Part shown: positions 42,482 to 51,234 of the stretch, one piece after another
How positions within the stretch are numbered: position 1 is the first letter of the stretch
How the letters are laid out: the number at the start of each line of letters is the position of its first letter
Source of the DNA: Sphingobium_A sp965228065
Lineage (GTDB): Bacteria; Pseudomonadota; Alphaproteobacteria; Sphingomonadales; Sphingomonadaceae
Direction: 5' to 3'
Assembly: GCA_965228065.1 (NCBI GenBank)
Contig: OZ245788.1
Coordinates: 6,510,001-6,574,000, forward strand
Length of the DNA stretch: 64,000 bases
The notes under the pieces: generated by a model
Database searches by the model: none
Told to the model about the DNA's origin: nothing
Seen by the model: the letters and a program-made list of their open reading frames with translations, nothing else
Made by a program: the position numbers and the translations under genes

Positions 42482-44884
42482 TCATTCATGACGCAGCGCA
42501 TGGATGGGCTTTTGCCGCGCGACCGCGAAAGACTGGCCGCCGACACTCGCCAGGGCGAAGGCGAGGGTGAGCAGGCCCGCCGCTGGGAAGAGCCAGAGCT
42601 GCAGCTCGACATGATAGGCAAAGCCCTCCAGCCATTTGTGCATGGTCCACCAGGCGACGGGCCATGCCAGCAGATTGGCCAACAGCACGGGTCTGGCGAG
42701 CTGGAAGAGAAGCATGGCCAGGATCTGATCGGTGCGGGCGCCCAGGGCCTTTCTGATGCCGATCTCCTTGGTTCGCCGCTCCGCGGCCGAGACCGACAGT
42801 CCGACGAGCCCGAGGCACGCCAGGAATGTTGCGACACCAGCGAAGATCGCGAACAACCGGGTGTTCCGCTCAAGAGCGCTGTAGAGCCGTTCGATATGGT
42901 CGCTGACGAACGCGCGCTCGATTGGCGCGTTGTTGCCTGTGGCGCGCCAAAGCCGGTCAATGGCGGCGAGCGTTGCTGGTCTCTTGCGATCTTCCAGCTT
43001 GATCGACACTAGGCCGGGGCCGCTCGGCCGGTGCGCACGATCAAGATAGATGGTCGGCTTGATCGCGGTCTCCACCGAGTAGAGCGCGAAATCGGGCACG
43101 ACCGCGACCACTTGCGCGCGACTGTCGGGGCCGCCGCCGTCCGCCGGAACCGGGACGATCTGCCCCAGCGCCGCTGCCGGATCGGGATAGCCGAACCATC
43201 GCACGGCCGCCTGGTTGATCACGATGCGCGATATCGTCTCTTCGCCATGTGTCGGCAGGCCCGCTAGCGTTCCCGCGATCGGCGCGATCCCGTAGAGCGC
43301 GAAATTGGACGGCAACATGGTGACCAGATCCGTTGAAATGCGACGGCCCTCGATCTCGATAAACGCGAAGGCATTGCCGTCGAGCAATTCCGTGCCGCTG
43401 CACGAAACACCCTGCACGCCGGCCAGTCGCGCCGTTTCCTGCCTGAACGCCTCGGGGCAGGGAGCGGAAACGGTCACCAGACCATCGACATCCGCGCGCA
43501 ATCCGTCGTGCATTGCGAAGATGCGCTGTTGGTAGACGACTGCGACGGCAATGATCAGTCCGATCAGGATCGCGAACTGGAGCGTCACCAGCGCATTGCG
43601 CCCCAGGCCGCGCGACCGTCCCGCCATACCCTGATCCCTGAGCACCGCGATGGTCGGCAACGACGAGAGCAGCAGTGCCGGATAGGCGCCGACGATCAGT
43701 CCGAGCGCGGTCGCCGAGAGGATCAGCCAGAGGATGAGGACCGGATGCTCGACATAGTCGAAGCTCACCGTCGTGCCGAGAAAGGCGTTCACATGGGGCA
43801 GAACGAGTTCGACCGTCGCGGCGGCGAGGAGCGTCGCGATCAGGACTGTCGCCACCGCTTCGCTCATAAACTGCGCGGCGATCTGTCCGCGGCTCGCGCC
43901 GGACGCCTTGCGCACGCCGATCTCGCGCCGTCGCCGGGCGGAGAGGCCGACGCTCAGATTGACGAAATTCGCGATGGCGATGAACAGGATCAGCGCCGCG
44001 ACCAGGCTGCCCACCTGAAGGCGTTGCAGCGCCTCCGGGTGGAAACCTTCATGCAGCGCGAGCCGGTCGATCCGCACGAGCCGCATCGCATAGGCGCCGC
44101 GCATCGGGATCGGCAACAGGCCCTCGATCAGCGTTACGATCCGGCGTTCGACGCGATCGGGCGATGCGTCCGGGCGCAGCCGCAAATAGGTTCTCGTGCC
44201 GATCGAAAACCCATCGGTGCCCCGGGCACTTTCTTGTTGTGCAAGCGCGGACTGCGCGGCGAGGCCCGACGCGAAGATACCATTGCTCAGGTCGCTCATA
44301 TTGGGGGGCACATCGGCGATGACCGCCGTCAGGATCATCGGGTGACCATCGACCTCGATCGCCTCACCAAGTGCATCTTCTCGTCTGAACAGCCGCTGCG
44401 CCGCGCTCCGTGTCATGACCATCCCGTCTGGGCGGCGGAGCGCTGTGTCGAGCCGCCCGTAGAGCGCGGGAAAACGGAGGAGGGCGAAGATGTCGGGATC
44501 GGCCCAATAGATCTTTTCCGTGGATATCGTATCGCCACGACGAAGCATGGCTTCCTGTTCGGCAAGGCGCGCGACCGCCTCGACCTCGGGAATGTTCGCC
44601 CTGATCAGCGCCGCTGCGTGTGCGGTGCTCGCTTCGTTGAAGTTGGGCGGCATGCCGGGCGCATTCAGCACCGAGACGCCAAGATGGATACGTTCGCGAT
44701 CGGGCAGGAATCCGTTAAACTCCAGCGCAGTCCGGGCCGCCAATGCCATCAGGATCGCGCCGGTGAGGCCGATGGTGAGCCCCAATATCGCAATTGCCGA
44801 CAACAAGCGGGTCGCCCGGAGATTGCCGAGGAATGCGGCGATGAAATGTCGGCTCGCCGCCGCCAGGCCGAAGCCGGTCTTCAC
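42482..44884 (-). CDS. MacB/FtsX-type ABC transporter permease
   Basis: An 800-residue permease with two FtsX-like halves. Helix 1 is near residues 28-50 (LLSAIAILGLTIGLTGAILMALAA), and a MacB periplasmic domain follows. A first FtsX domain contains the conserved LSVGLSARRRREIGVRKASGASRGQI. A central helix, a second periplasmic domain and a second FtsX domain (LVGLSVSAAERRTKEIGIRKALGARTDQI) complete it. It starts at a GTG (44884) whose bases overlap the ATPase stop (GTGA). The frame appears open to 45580, but that part is only the shadow of the ATPase gene. With the ATPase it should form a mechanotransmission-type exporter or envelope-remodelling complex. Confidence 0.9.
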   Translation of the reverse strand: MKTGFGLAAASRHFIAAFLGNLRATRLLSAIAILGLTIGLTGAILMALAARTALEFNGFLPDRERIHLGVSVLNAPGMPPNFNEASTAHAAALIRANIPEVEAVARLAEQEAMLRRGDTISTEKIYWADPDIFALLRFPALYGRLDTALRRPDGMVMTRSAAQRLFRREDALGEAIEVDGHPMILTAVIADVPPNMSDLSNGIFASGLAAQSALAQQESARGTDGFSIGTRTYLRLRPDASPDRVERRIVTLIEGLLPIPMRGAYAMRLVRIDRLALHEGFHPEALQRLQVGSLVAALILFIAIANFVNLSVGLSARRRREIGVRKASGASRGQIAAQFMSEAVATVLIATLLAAATVELVLPHVNAFLGTTVSFDYVEHPVLILWLILSATALGLIVGAYPALLLSSLPTIAVLRDQGMAGRSRGLGRNALVTLQFAILIGLIIAVAVVYQQRIFAMHDGLRADVDGLVTVSAPCPEAFRQETARLAGVQGVSCSGTELLDGNAFAFIEIEGRRISTDLVTMLPSNFALYGIAPIAGTLAGLPTHGEETISRIVINQAAVRWFGYPDPAAALGQIVPVPADGGGPDSRAQVVAVVPDFALYSVETAIKPTIYLDRAHRPSGPGLVSIKLEDRKRPATLAAIDRLWRATGNNAPIERAFVSDHIERLYSALERNTRLFAIFAGVATFLACLGLVGLSVSAAERRTKEIGIRKALGARTDQILAMLLFQLARPVLLANLLAWPVAWWTMHKWLEGFAYHVELQLWLFPAAGLLTLAFALASVGGQSFAVARQKPIHALRHE

Positions 44885-45552
44885 AGTTCCGTCCCAGCGA
44901 CGATGCGGCCGTCGAGCATGGTGACGATCCGGTCCGCGGCAGCGGCATGGGCTGGCGAGTGGGTGACCATGACGATCGTCGTGCCCGACCGGGCAGCCGC
45001 GGCGAGCAGTTCGATCACCGCGTCGCCATTGGCACTGTCGAGGTTTCCGGTCGGCTCGTCTGCCAGGATGATGCGGGGGGCGGACGCCAGCGCCCGCGCG
45101 ATCGCGACGCGTTGCTGCTGGCCGCCCGACAGCTGACGAGGCCGATGTCCGGCGCGGTGGCCCATGCCGACTTGTTCCAATATGTCGCGGACCCGCCCGG
45201 CGGGCGCGCGCTCGCCAGTGCGGTAGAGTAGCGACACTTCGACATTCTCCGCGACGGTCAGGTCGTCGATCAGATTGAAGCTCTGGAACACGAAAGCAAC
45301 ATGCTCGCGCCTGAACCGGGTCAATGCCGTATCGGACAAGGCGGACACGTCTTTCCCCAGCAACCGGTAGGAACCGCCGCTGGGGGAATCGAGGAAGCCC
45401 AATATGTTGAGCAGTGTCGATTTCCCGCATCCGGACGGCCCCATGACCGCGACGAACTCCCCCGTCGCGACGTCGAAGGAGACCCCTGCCAGCGCGTGCG
45501 TCTCGACCTCGGGCATGCGGTAGATCCTGGTCAGGTCTCTCAGTTCGAGCAT
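44881..45552 (-). CDS. MacB/LolD-type ABC transporter ATPase
   Basis: A 223-residue ATPase. Walker A is MGPSGCGKST (about residues 37-46), the Q loop is in FVFQSFNLIDDLTVAENV, the signature is LSGGQQQR, and Walker B is IILADEPTGNLDS, typical of the LolD/MacB/FtsE group. It starts at MLELRDLTRIYRM (45552), although the frame opens six codons earlier. Its stop overlaps the permease start. The transporter is divergent from a two-component system, which probably controls it. Confidence 0.93.
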   Translation of the reverse strand: MLELRDLTRIYRMPEVETHALAGVSFDVATGEFVAVMGPSGCGKSTLLNILGFLDSPSGGSYRLLGKDVSALSDTALTRFRREHVAFVFQSFNLIDDLTVAENVEVSLLYRTGERAPAGRVRDILEQVGMGHRAGHRPRQLSGGQQQRVAIARALASAPRIILADEPTGNLDSANGDAVIELLAAAARSGTTIVMVTHSPAHAAAADRIVTMLDGRIVAGTEL

Positions 45553-45672
45553 CGCGATCCTTGCAGCCACTCATTGGCACGGGCCGCGCTATGATACCCG
45601 CAATCCGGTTTCAGAAAAAATGTTTAATAACAGAGCCTTGAATTGACGGCGTCGGCTCGCGCTCACCGATTG

Positions 45673-45688
45673 TGTCCGTTTCCGGACG
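45673..45688. promoter_or_regulatory. Candidate response-regulator operator
   Basis: TGTCCGTTTCCGGACG is an interrupted inverted repeat (TGTCCG-N4-CGGACG) in the divergent spacer between the ABC operon and the two-component system, with another TTGTCC half site at 45694-45699. Position and symmetry suit a Fis-type response regulator dimer. Confidence 0.45.
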
Positions 45689-45728
45689 CATTGATTGTCC
45701 GGGTCATATGCGCTTACGATCAGCGCCG

Positions 45729-46268
45729 ATGGAGCCGCTGGACGCCATTCTTGTCATCGATGACGACCCAGATGTGCTGCAAGCAGCGCAGCTCGCATTG
45801 TCGGCTCATGCGCGCCGTGTCGATCTCGCCGACTCGCCTTACGCCATCGCAGGGCTGCTCGCGTCCAGACGCTATGACTGCGTGTTGCTCGACATGAATT
45901 TCGCGACGGGCAAAAGGAGTGGGATGGAGGGCATCGCGGCGCTTGCCGCGATCAAGGCCGCGGATGCGACGGTCGCGGTGGTACTGATGACGGCCTATGG
46001 TGCGATCTCGCTCGCCGTCGAAAGCCTGAAACAGGGAGCGGATGATTTCCTGCTCAAGCCGTGGCGGAACGATGCGCTGGTGGCGGCCGTGCACGACGCG
46101 GCGACGCGTACGCGTACAGCCCGCGAACTCCCGACGCTCGACGCCCTCGAACGCTCCGCCATCGCAGGTGCGCTTCAGCGGCATGCAGGAAATATAGCTC
46201 AGGCTGCGAGCGCATTGGGGTTGAGCCGGCCGGCGCTGTATCGCCGGATGGCAAAGCATGAGCTCTAG
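45729..46268 (+). CDS. Response regulator, receiver plus Fis-type HTH
   Basis: A 179-residue regulator. The receiver domain (about residues 5-120) has the acid pocket IDDD, the phospho-acceptor Asp55 in CVLLDMNF, the conserved Thr in VLMTAYG and Lys in LLKPW. The C terminus (about 140-179) is a Fis-type HTH (LQRHAGNIAQAASALGLSRPALYRRM). The AAA+ sigma-54 domain that normally sits between them in NtrC-type proteins is absent, as in ActR/RegA/PrrA. The start MEPLDAIL was chosen over 45672. It overlaps the kinase start by 11 bases and is divergent from the ABC exporter. Confidence 0.9.
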   Translation: MEPLDAILVIDDDPDVLQAAQLALSAHARRVDLADSPYAIAGLLASRRYDCVLLDMNFATGKRSGMEGIAALAAIKAADATVAVVLMTAYGAISLAVESLKQGADDFLLKPWRNDALVAAVHDAATRTRTARELPTLDALERSAIAGALQRHAGNIAQAASALGLSRPALYRRMAKHEL

Positions 46269-47496
46269 GATCAAAATAGCGGCGCTCGCCGATCGCATAT
46301 CCGCTTTGGGCTGGAGGACGCTTCTCGCCGGCTGCCTTCTGGCGGGTTTCGTGCACATGATCGCGACGCAGCAATTTGCTACCGCGTTCGTGCTCAGCGC
46401 CGCTTTTGCGCTGACGCTGCTTGATCTGTGGCGTCTGTTTACGCGATCGGGGGGCATGTCGGCGATGCGCCTTGCCGATCCCATGCCGGACCTGTCCGCA
46501 CGGCTCGAACGGGCGCTTGCCTTGCTCGACGCGGTGACCGTCGCGCTGTTCGTGCTCGATTCCGATGGCCGCGTCCGTTTCACCAATCATGCTGCGCGCG
46601 CGCTTGCCGGTTTCGATGTGGGGCGGCTGCGGGATGTGCCGTTGCTGGGCGACGGTCGCGCCGATACCATCCTCTCGCTTCCGCTCGGCGGCAGGCATCT
46701 CATGTCGCTTGCCGATGGGCGGTCGATGCTCGTGTGGGTCGGGTCGATCTCGACGCCGGACGCAGGCGTGAAGCGACTGATTTCTATGCAGGGCGTCGCC
46801 GGCGAGCTCGATGCCGTCCAGGTCGACGCCTGGCACATGATGACGCGGGTGCTTTCACATGAGATGATGAATTCGTTGACGCCGATCGCTTCGCTTTCGG
46901 AAAGCCTGGACGCCCTGATGGCGACGGGCACACCGGATCCGCGGATCGCGGATGCTGTGGCCACGATCGGACGGCGCAGCCAGCACCTCATGCGCTTCGT
47001 CGAGCGCTATCGCGCCGTGGTCGACCTGCCCAATCCCGACCTGGCGGAAATCGATCTGGCTGCCTTTCTGGGTGACATCGACCGTCTTGTTGGAACCGAA
47101 CTGCGTTTGCGCGGCATCGATTTCGCCATCGAACCGGTCGAACGGGACCGGTGCGTCGCGGCTGATGCTGCGCTGCTCGAACAGGCAGCGCTCAACCTGA
47201 TCAGGAACGCGGCCGACGCAGTCGCAGACGTCCCCGATCCGCGCATCCGCGTGACCTGCGCGCGAAGGCAGGCGTTCGTGGCGATCGGCGTCGCCGACAA
47301 TGGCATGGGGGTGGAAGATGACGCGCTCGAGGAGATCTTCGTGCCCTTCTTCACGACCAAGCCCGATGGCGCCGGCATTGGGCTCACGCTCGCACGGCAA
47401 ATCGCTCTTGCGCATGGCGGGCGGTTGTCGGCGAAAAACGCTGAGGATCGCGGCGTAATGTTCGAGCTAATGCTCCCAGACACCCGAAGCGACTAA
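46258..47496 (+). CDS. Sensor histidine kinase
   Basis: A 412-residue kinase. Two membrane helices occur near the N terminus (about residues 18-36 and 38-60), followed by a PAS-like segment (FVLDSDGRVRFTNHAARALAGF, about 98-119). The H box RVLSHEMMNSLTPIASLSES carries His201, and the HATPase domain has N box LNLIRNAADAV and G boxes VADNGMGV and GAGIGLTLARQ. The HExxNxLTPI form is the NtrY-like subgroup. It has little periplasmic sequence, so the cue is probably in or at the membrane. It is translationally linked to the response regulator upstream. Confidence 0.9.
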   Translation: MSSRIKIAALADRISALGWRTLLAGCLLAGFVHMIATQQFATAFVLSAAFALTLLDLWRLFTRSGGMSAMRLADPMPDLSARLERALALLDAVTVALFVLDSDGRVRFTNHAARALAGFDVGRLRDVPLLGDGRADTILSLPLGGRHLMSLADGRSMLVWVGSISTPDAGVKRLISMQGVAGELDAVQVDAWHMMTRVLSHEMMNSLTPIASLSESLDALMATGTPDPRIADAVATIGRRSQHLMRFVERYRAVVDLPNPDLAEIDLAAFLGDIDRLVGTELRLRGIDFAIEPVERDRCVAADAALLEQAALNLIRNAADAVADVPDPRIRVTCARRQAFVAIGVADNGMGVEDDALEEIFVPFFTTKPDGAGIGLTLARQIALAHGGRLSAKNAEDRGVMFELMLPDTRSD

Positions 47497-47855
47497 AGCT
47501 CTGGCAGAGCCACCAAGAAGACCGCATCCATCGCCGCATTCCTTCGATCGCGCGGAGCTGTTGGTGCTGCGCGGCCCAGCTGTGGCCTCCTAAAAGCGGC
47601 CGGTCGGTAAATGCCCGCTTGCGGACGTCAAAGAGCCAGCCAGGTTCTTCATGACCTTGCAGTGTCGGCTATCTTGGCGAACCCGCCGTTCGCGAAGCGC
47701 GTATTGAATAGCAGGAATGTCCCAGTACTGACCGTTACCCCGTTGCTTGACCTGGATGAACGATCTTCCGGTTTAGGAATTGCGCTGAATCTGCCCAAAC
47801 GGCCGGGATTGGACGCATGGTCCCGTTGCAGGTTGGGTAGCCCCACATTCCCCGG
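47497..47855. other. Intergenic region without a supported gene
   Basis: Short open frames occur on both strands but show no coding-like conservation or start sites. A 37-base stretch (47601-47637) resembles one at 42047-42080 on the other side of the exporter/two-component module. The octamer array begins at the right end. Confidence 0.5.
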
Positions 47856-48129
47856 GTACCCGGTTCAGTACCCGGCCGAGTACCCGGTTCTACAGACGAG
47901 CAAATCCGCCACTTACGGGTACCCCGGGTACACCGGGTACTCTTTCTAGAGTTTAAAAATAAAAAGGGGTGTGCGGTAGCCCCCGGCATGCTTGCATCGC
48001 CGGCCAACACCGCGCCCCGGTAAAACTCGCCATCGAGTACCCGGTGTACCCGGTGTACCCGTAACCCGAGGATTTGTGAGGCTTACAGACCGGGTACTGA
48101 CCCCGGGTACTGACCATATTCAGTACCCG
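47856..48129. repeat. Iteron-like array of GTACCCGG octamers
   Basis: At least nine perfect copies of GTACCCGG occur, in either orientation, within 255 bases. In this orientation they start at 47856, 47868, 47880, 48037 and 48046; as CCGGGTAC they start at 47924, 47933, 48090 and 48103. Seven-base partial copies lie at 48055 and 48123. Spacing is often 9-12 bases, close to one helical turn. The region is non-coding by any frame I trust. It may be a replication or partition site (iterons) or a multi-site operator. Confidence 0.6.
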
Positions 48130-48200
48130 TAGGCCCCGGCATCACCCATAAACCGACTAGGGCTATCGGTCAGACCTTCCGCCTGTACGGCCCCAGCGGC

Positions 48201-48425
48201 GTGCTCACGTTCACCATTGAGACCGAGCTTCCCACCGACGACAGTCTGGTCATGATCATAGGCAAGATCACCGAGGGCATGGAGTACTTCGTCGACCAAG
48301 GCGTGCCGATCAGCTCGCAGGACGCGACCGGAAAGCCGGTTGGCGGGTGGGTTACACCGCAGGATCTGGAGCGCGGGACGAACGAGCCGACTTTGAGGCG
48401 AGCTAACCGGGTCGGTCTGCATTAG
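48201..48425 (+). CDS. Small unknown protein after the octamer array
   Basis: A 74-residue protein from a GTG. The sequence looks like a folded domain (LTFTIETELPTDDSLVMIIGKITEGMEY then VPISSQDATGKPVGGWVTPQDLERG). The frame stays open upstream to 48114 and the residues there also look plausible, but no conventional start is present. The gene may therefore be a 5'-truncated remnant. No family was recognised. Confidence 0.4.
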   Translation: MLTFTIETELPTDDSLVMIIGKITEGMEYFVDQGVPISSQDATGKPVGGWVTPQDLERGTNEPTLRRANRVGLH

Positions 48426-48492
48426 GTCCGATGATCACGGTGCGGACGGCTGGTCGGGTCGCTGCATGCTGGAGATAGGCACACACGATAGG

Positions 48493-49026
48493 CTAGGTTT
48501 TTGCTGCCGTCCCGCCGACTTTCGCCCGCAACTGTCCCAACTGCGAGCACAGCTTCCGCGACACTTTCGCCAACTCGACTACCAACCGGCCAGCCTCGTC
48601 CTCCTGCAACGCACGTCGCGAGCGCCCCGCCTTGCGTGTCCGTAGCGTCACAACCCGCATAACCACCATCCAGCAGCCATGCTTGTCGAGCGTCACCTTA
48701 GCGACGCCGTGGCATAGGAAAGCCCGCAGGTCGTCGTGCTCCCGGAAAGCGGCCAAAGCCAGGGCTGCTGCCTTGTCCACGCCTGCGAAAGCGCCACCCT
48801 CGCCCAGCGCCGTCGTCAGCTCGTCGAACCGTTGCCCGACCAGATGCTGCAACCGGATAGCCTTGCCCCGCCCCGTATCCGCCAACACCAACAGCGTCTC
48901 GGTCACTGCCTCTTCGGCGCGTGCAAAAGCGTCCAGACATCGTCCGCGCCATGCGTTCACCTCGTCCCGCGCCGCGTCGAAAGGCTCCGGCGGCAGCGCC
49001 GGCACGATGTTGGTCTGTGCGTTCAT
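48493..49026 (-). CDS. Unknown helical protein
   Basis: A 177-residue protein beginning MNAQTNIVPALPPEPFDAARDEVNAWRGRC. It is almost wholly helical, with an Ala-rich centre (DKAAALALAAFREHDDLRAFLCHG) and a basic region (TLRTRKAGRSRRA) that could bind nucleic acid. No catalytic motif or membrane segment is seen. It stands alone on its strand in the accessory region. Confidence 0.65.
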   Translation of the reverse strand: MNAQTNIVPALPPEPFDAARDEVNAWRGRCLDAFARAEEAVTETLLVLADTGRGKAIRLQHLVGQRFDELTTALGEGGAFAGVDKAAALALAAFREHDDLRAFLCHGVAKVTLDKHGCWMVVMRVVTLRTRKAGRSRRALQEDEAGRLVVELAKVSRKLCSQLGQLRAKVGGTAAKT

Positions 49027-49148
49027 GCCGGCGGTTGTGGCAGCAGTGGGTTTAGATTGGGTAAGCTTCCGGCCGCGCTTGTTCGCGCGTCAATCGAACA
49101 TGGTGAAACCCATGCGAGGTTTTCGATAGCCCAACGATCGGCTCCTGC

Positions 49149-49508
49149 TTATTGTGCCCCCAGTTGGCGAGTTGTTGGCTGGCGAACCTGCGCGATCGGC
49201 ATCGATTCCTGGATGGCTGCGAGCATTGACTTCCCATTTTCACCTAAGCTGATCCGCTTGACCCTGCCATCATGCGGATCACCTTCCAGCATGATGCTGC
49301 CACGGCCAGCGAGCCGCCCTAGGACGAGATAGAAGCCTCGATAGGATAGCCCAGAGAAAAGCATCGCTTCCTTTACACTCAGGCTACCCCTTGCACCGAT
49401 TATGCAGAACAATTTCGCGTCGGGCGTGAGCAACTCGAAGCCGTGCTCGCTCTGAAAATGGTGGTTCAAGCTCAAAAGGATTTCGTGCTGTTTGGCATTG
49501 GATGCCAT
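49149..49508 (-). CDS. MarR-like winged-helix regulator
   Basis: A 119-residue protein starting at MASNAKQHEILLSL. The winged-helix core is LFCIIGARGSLSVKEAMLFSGLSYRGFYLVLGRLAGRGSIM, and the wing GDPHDGRVKRISLGENG matches the DxRDxRxxxxxLTxxG pattern of MarR proteins. It lacks most of the usual N-terminal dimerisation helices, so it is a short member. No partner gene is obvious. The frame is open upstream to 49571 without supporting features. Confidence 0.7.
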   Translation of the reverse strand: MASNAKQHEILLSLNHHFQSEHGFELLTPDAKLFCIIGARGSLSVKEAMLFSGLSYRGFYLVLGRLAGRGSIMLEGDPHDGRVKRISLGENGKSMLAAIQESMPIAQVRQPTTRQLGAQ

Positions 49509-49802
49509 CTTGCTGCGACGTTCAGTCGACTCCTTGCCTGGCCCCTTTCCTATCATACCCCTCCTTTTCAAACTATTTTAACCAGCGGGCTTGTGAAGGT
49601 CTCTCGACGCATTCGGGCCCGCTCTGTTCCGACCACAGTGAAATATATGTGTCGAACGGCCGGAGCCAATGGGCTTCCTCAGCCCGCGCCAGCGTCTAAT
49701 CGTTAGCGTCGTCGATTGCCAGGATCAGGCTTGCAGTTCTGATTTGATCGATCGGGACGCCACAATCCGGGTAGGAGGGAGAAAAGCCCACGGACGGCGA
49801 GG

Positions 49803-49966
49803 CTACCGCCCCAGATAGGGCTCGCACGCCACCCCGTCGCCATCGCGATCCAGCGCGTCCCGATAACCTGGCTGTCCTCGATAGAGCGGAGCCGCGCCGG
49901 CCTGCCAAACAGCCACGCATCCCGATAAAAGGCTGATCCCATCGGGACCTTCTCGACTGCAGGCAA
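49803..49966 (-). pseudogene. Excalibur-domain remnant, frameshifted copy
   Basis: Read in the right frame, the minus strand encodes CVAVWQAGAAPLYRGQPGYR followed by DALDRDGDGVACEPYLGR and a stop. This is an excalibur calcium-binding domain nearly identical to that at 51725-52207; by eye about six differences occur over 100 bases. The preceding segment (VPMGSAFYR) is in a neighbouring frame because one base is missing just before the TGC codon. The N-terminal part seen in the intact copy is not present. The longer open frame across this stretch (49696-50169) is therefore not a true gene. Confidence 0.7.
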
Positions 49967-50179
49967 AAGCTCTTGCTACCGCCCGCCTTCATGACGCTGT
50001 CGAGAGACGACAACATCGGTGGATGAAGGCCGATATCCACAGGCCGGAAGGCAGCTGTCAAAGCAGATTCAGGAGCACGAACAAGGCCGCCAAACACAAC
50101 ACTGGCGGCCCTGAACGCTGTCCGACGGTGTCGGTAAGATGTAAGCGAACGAGCGGCGCTAAAGTTCATTCAGCGGATT

Positions 50180-50413
50180 TCAGTGCCGATGGGCAAGTTC
50201 CGCAACGAGCGATGACGGAAGGTCGTCATGTTCGGCGCTTTGCCGCCAGAGCGCTGCTCCAATTGTCATGATCGCAACCGCCTGCTCATCGTTCAACCGT
50301 TCGTGAAAGTCGTTCAGGAAGTGTGACAGCGCCAGCGCAGCATCGGCCGCGGACATAGCCGGGACGTCGTCCGACATGGCCGTCATGATTGCGAGCAGTC
50401 CCATCTGAGGCAT
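50180..50413 (-). CDS. Small unknown helical protein
   Basis: A 77-residue protein. The conserved-looking part is AADAALALSHFLNDFHERLNDEQAVAIMTIGAALWRQ, two amphipathic helices with an acidic N terminus. A start at the second Met (MTAMSDDVP) is possible. No family was recognised; small cytosolic proteins of this kind are common in sphingomonad accessory DNA. Confidence 0.5.
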   Translation of the reverse strand: MPQMGLLAIMTAMSDDVPAMSAADAALALSHFLNDFHERLNDEQAVAIMTIGAALWRQSAEHDDLPSSLVAELAHRH

Positions 50414-50989
50414 GAGCGATCTCCGCTACAGCACGGTACAGAGGACGCCTCATACCAGCTTCGTCGTCGCAAACAAAAACGAACATGCCGCTTGGAAGGT
50501 GCTCATGCCGCATATCTGGTCCGAAACGGAGGTTTCGAGTGCGACCGCTCACTGCACGGCGGACATGTAGTTTCAATACAGTGCGAACCTTGTCGACGTG
50601 CGTGGACCCTGAGCGCGGCCGGAGAGACTCTCAGAATCGAGGATCTTTTTCCTGCCCCGGCGGCATCATAGGTCGGGGCTTCTCGCTCTATGACGAAATC
50701 GCATTGATCGAAGTTAGAGGCTGGAACGTCCAGCCAAACGAGACGTATTGCAGGAATGCGCAAACGGGGCAGCTACAGATGCCTGCCTTGGTGCCCCGGC
50801 TCTGTTATTTCCCTTTCGGAGCCGGGGCTTTTCTCTCCCCTGTCATTCAGGCACGATCGCCGCTGAACGTGCCGGTGTGTCCTCGCTGCTGGCCCCCACA
50901 GCCCGGGCCGTCCCCACCAGCCGGGGCGATTCATCGTTTCGGATCGCGATCAATTGCAACAATTCCGACCATGGTTCGCTAGCAGCTTC
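50414..50989. other. 576-base region with tandem related hairpins
   Basis: No gene is supported. Two related plus-strand hairpins share TGCCCCGGC on the left arm and CGGGGCTT on the right. The first pairs 50654-50659 with 50674-50679; the second is listed separately at 50793-50832. Each is followed by pyrimidine-rich DNA, as at the end of a short transcript, so one or two small RNAs could lie here. Confidence 0.4.
50793..50832 (+). terminator. Intrinsic terminator-like hairpin
   Basis: GCCCCGGCTC (50793-50802) pairs perfectly with GAGCCGGGGC (50819-50828) across a 16-base loop and is followed by TTTT (50829-50832). There is no annotated gene upstream on this strand, which points to an unseen short transcript. 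Confidence 0.6.
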
Positions 50990-51226
50990 ATGGCACAGTA
51001 TTTTTTCAAAGCGACGCCGGACGTTGAGGGTGCTGCATCCGAGCCCTTCGAGATTGCCACCGTCAGTGAAGCTCGACGCGCGGCGGTGATCTTCGCGAGC
51101 GAGATTATAAGAGATTCACCCGATGCGATCTGGCGGGACGAAATCCGCGTGCAGGTCGCGCGCGAGGACGGACTGATCCTTTTCACCATCATTGCGGTGG
51201 GCATTCTGTCGCCTGCTGGGATGTAG
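50990..51226 (+). CDS. DUF6894 family protein
   Basis: A 78-residue protein starting MAQYFFKATPDVEG. The family layout is clear: an N-terminal strand pair (QYFFKAT), the helix SEARRAAVIFASEIIRDSP, then the strand region IRVQVAREDGLILFTIIAV. DUF6894 proteins are small, abundant in alphaproteobacteria and of unknown function. The start at 50990 is chosen because the frame upstream has no family sequence. Confidence 0.8.
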   Translation: MAQYFFKATPDVEGAASEPFEIATVSEARRAAVIFASEIIRDSPDAIWRDEIRVQVAREDGLILFTIIAVGILSPAGM

Positions 51227-51234
51227 CATGGAGG

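Noticed and set aside
42190..42960. 256-codon open frame on the minus strand
   Set aside because: Its first part is a shadow of the permease and its end is antisense to the MEKHLA remnant.
42482..45580. Apparent 1032-residue fusion containing the permease
   Set aside because: The first 230 codons are an out-of-frame shadow of the ABC ATPase gene. The permease has its own GTG at 44884 overlapping the ATPase stop.
49696..50169. 157-codon open frame as a gene
   Set aside because: The neighbouring frame encodes the recognisable excalibur domain, and this frame gives only its frameshifted shadow.
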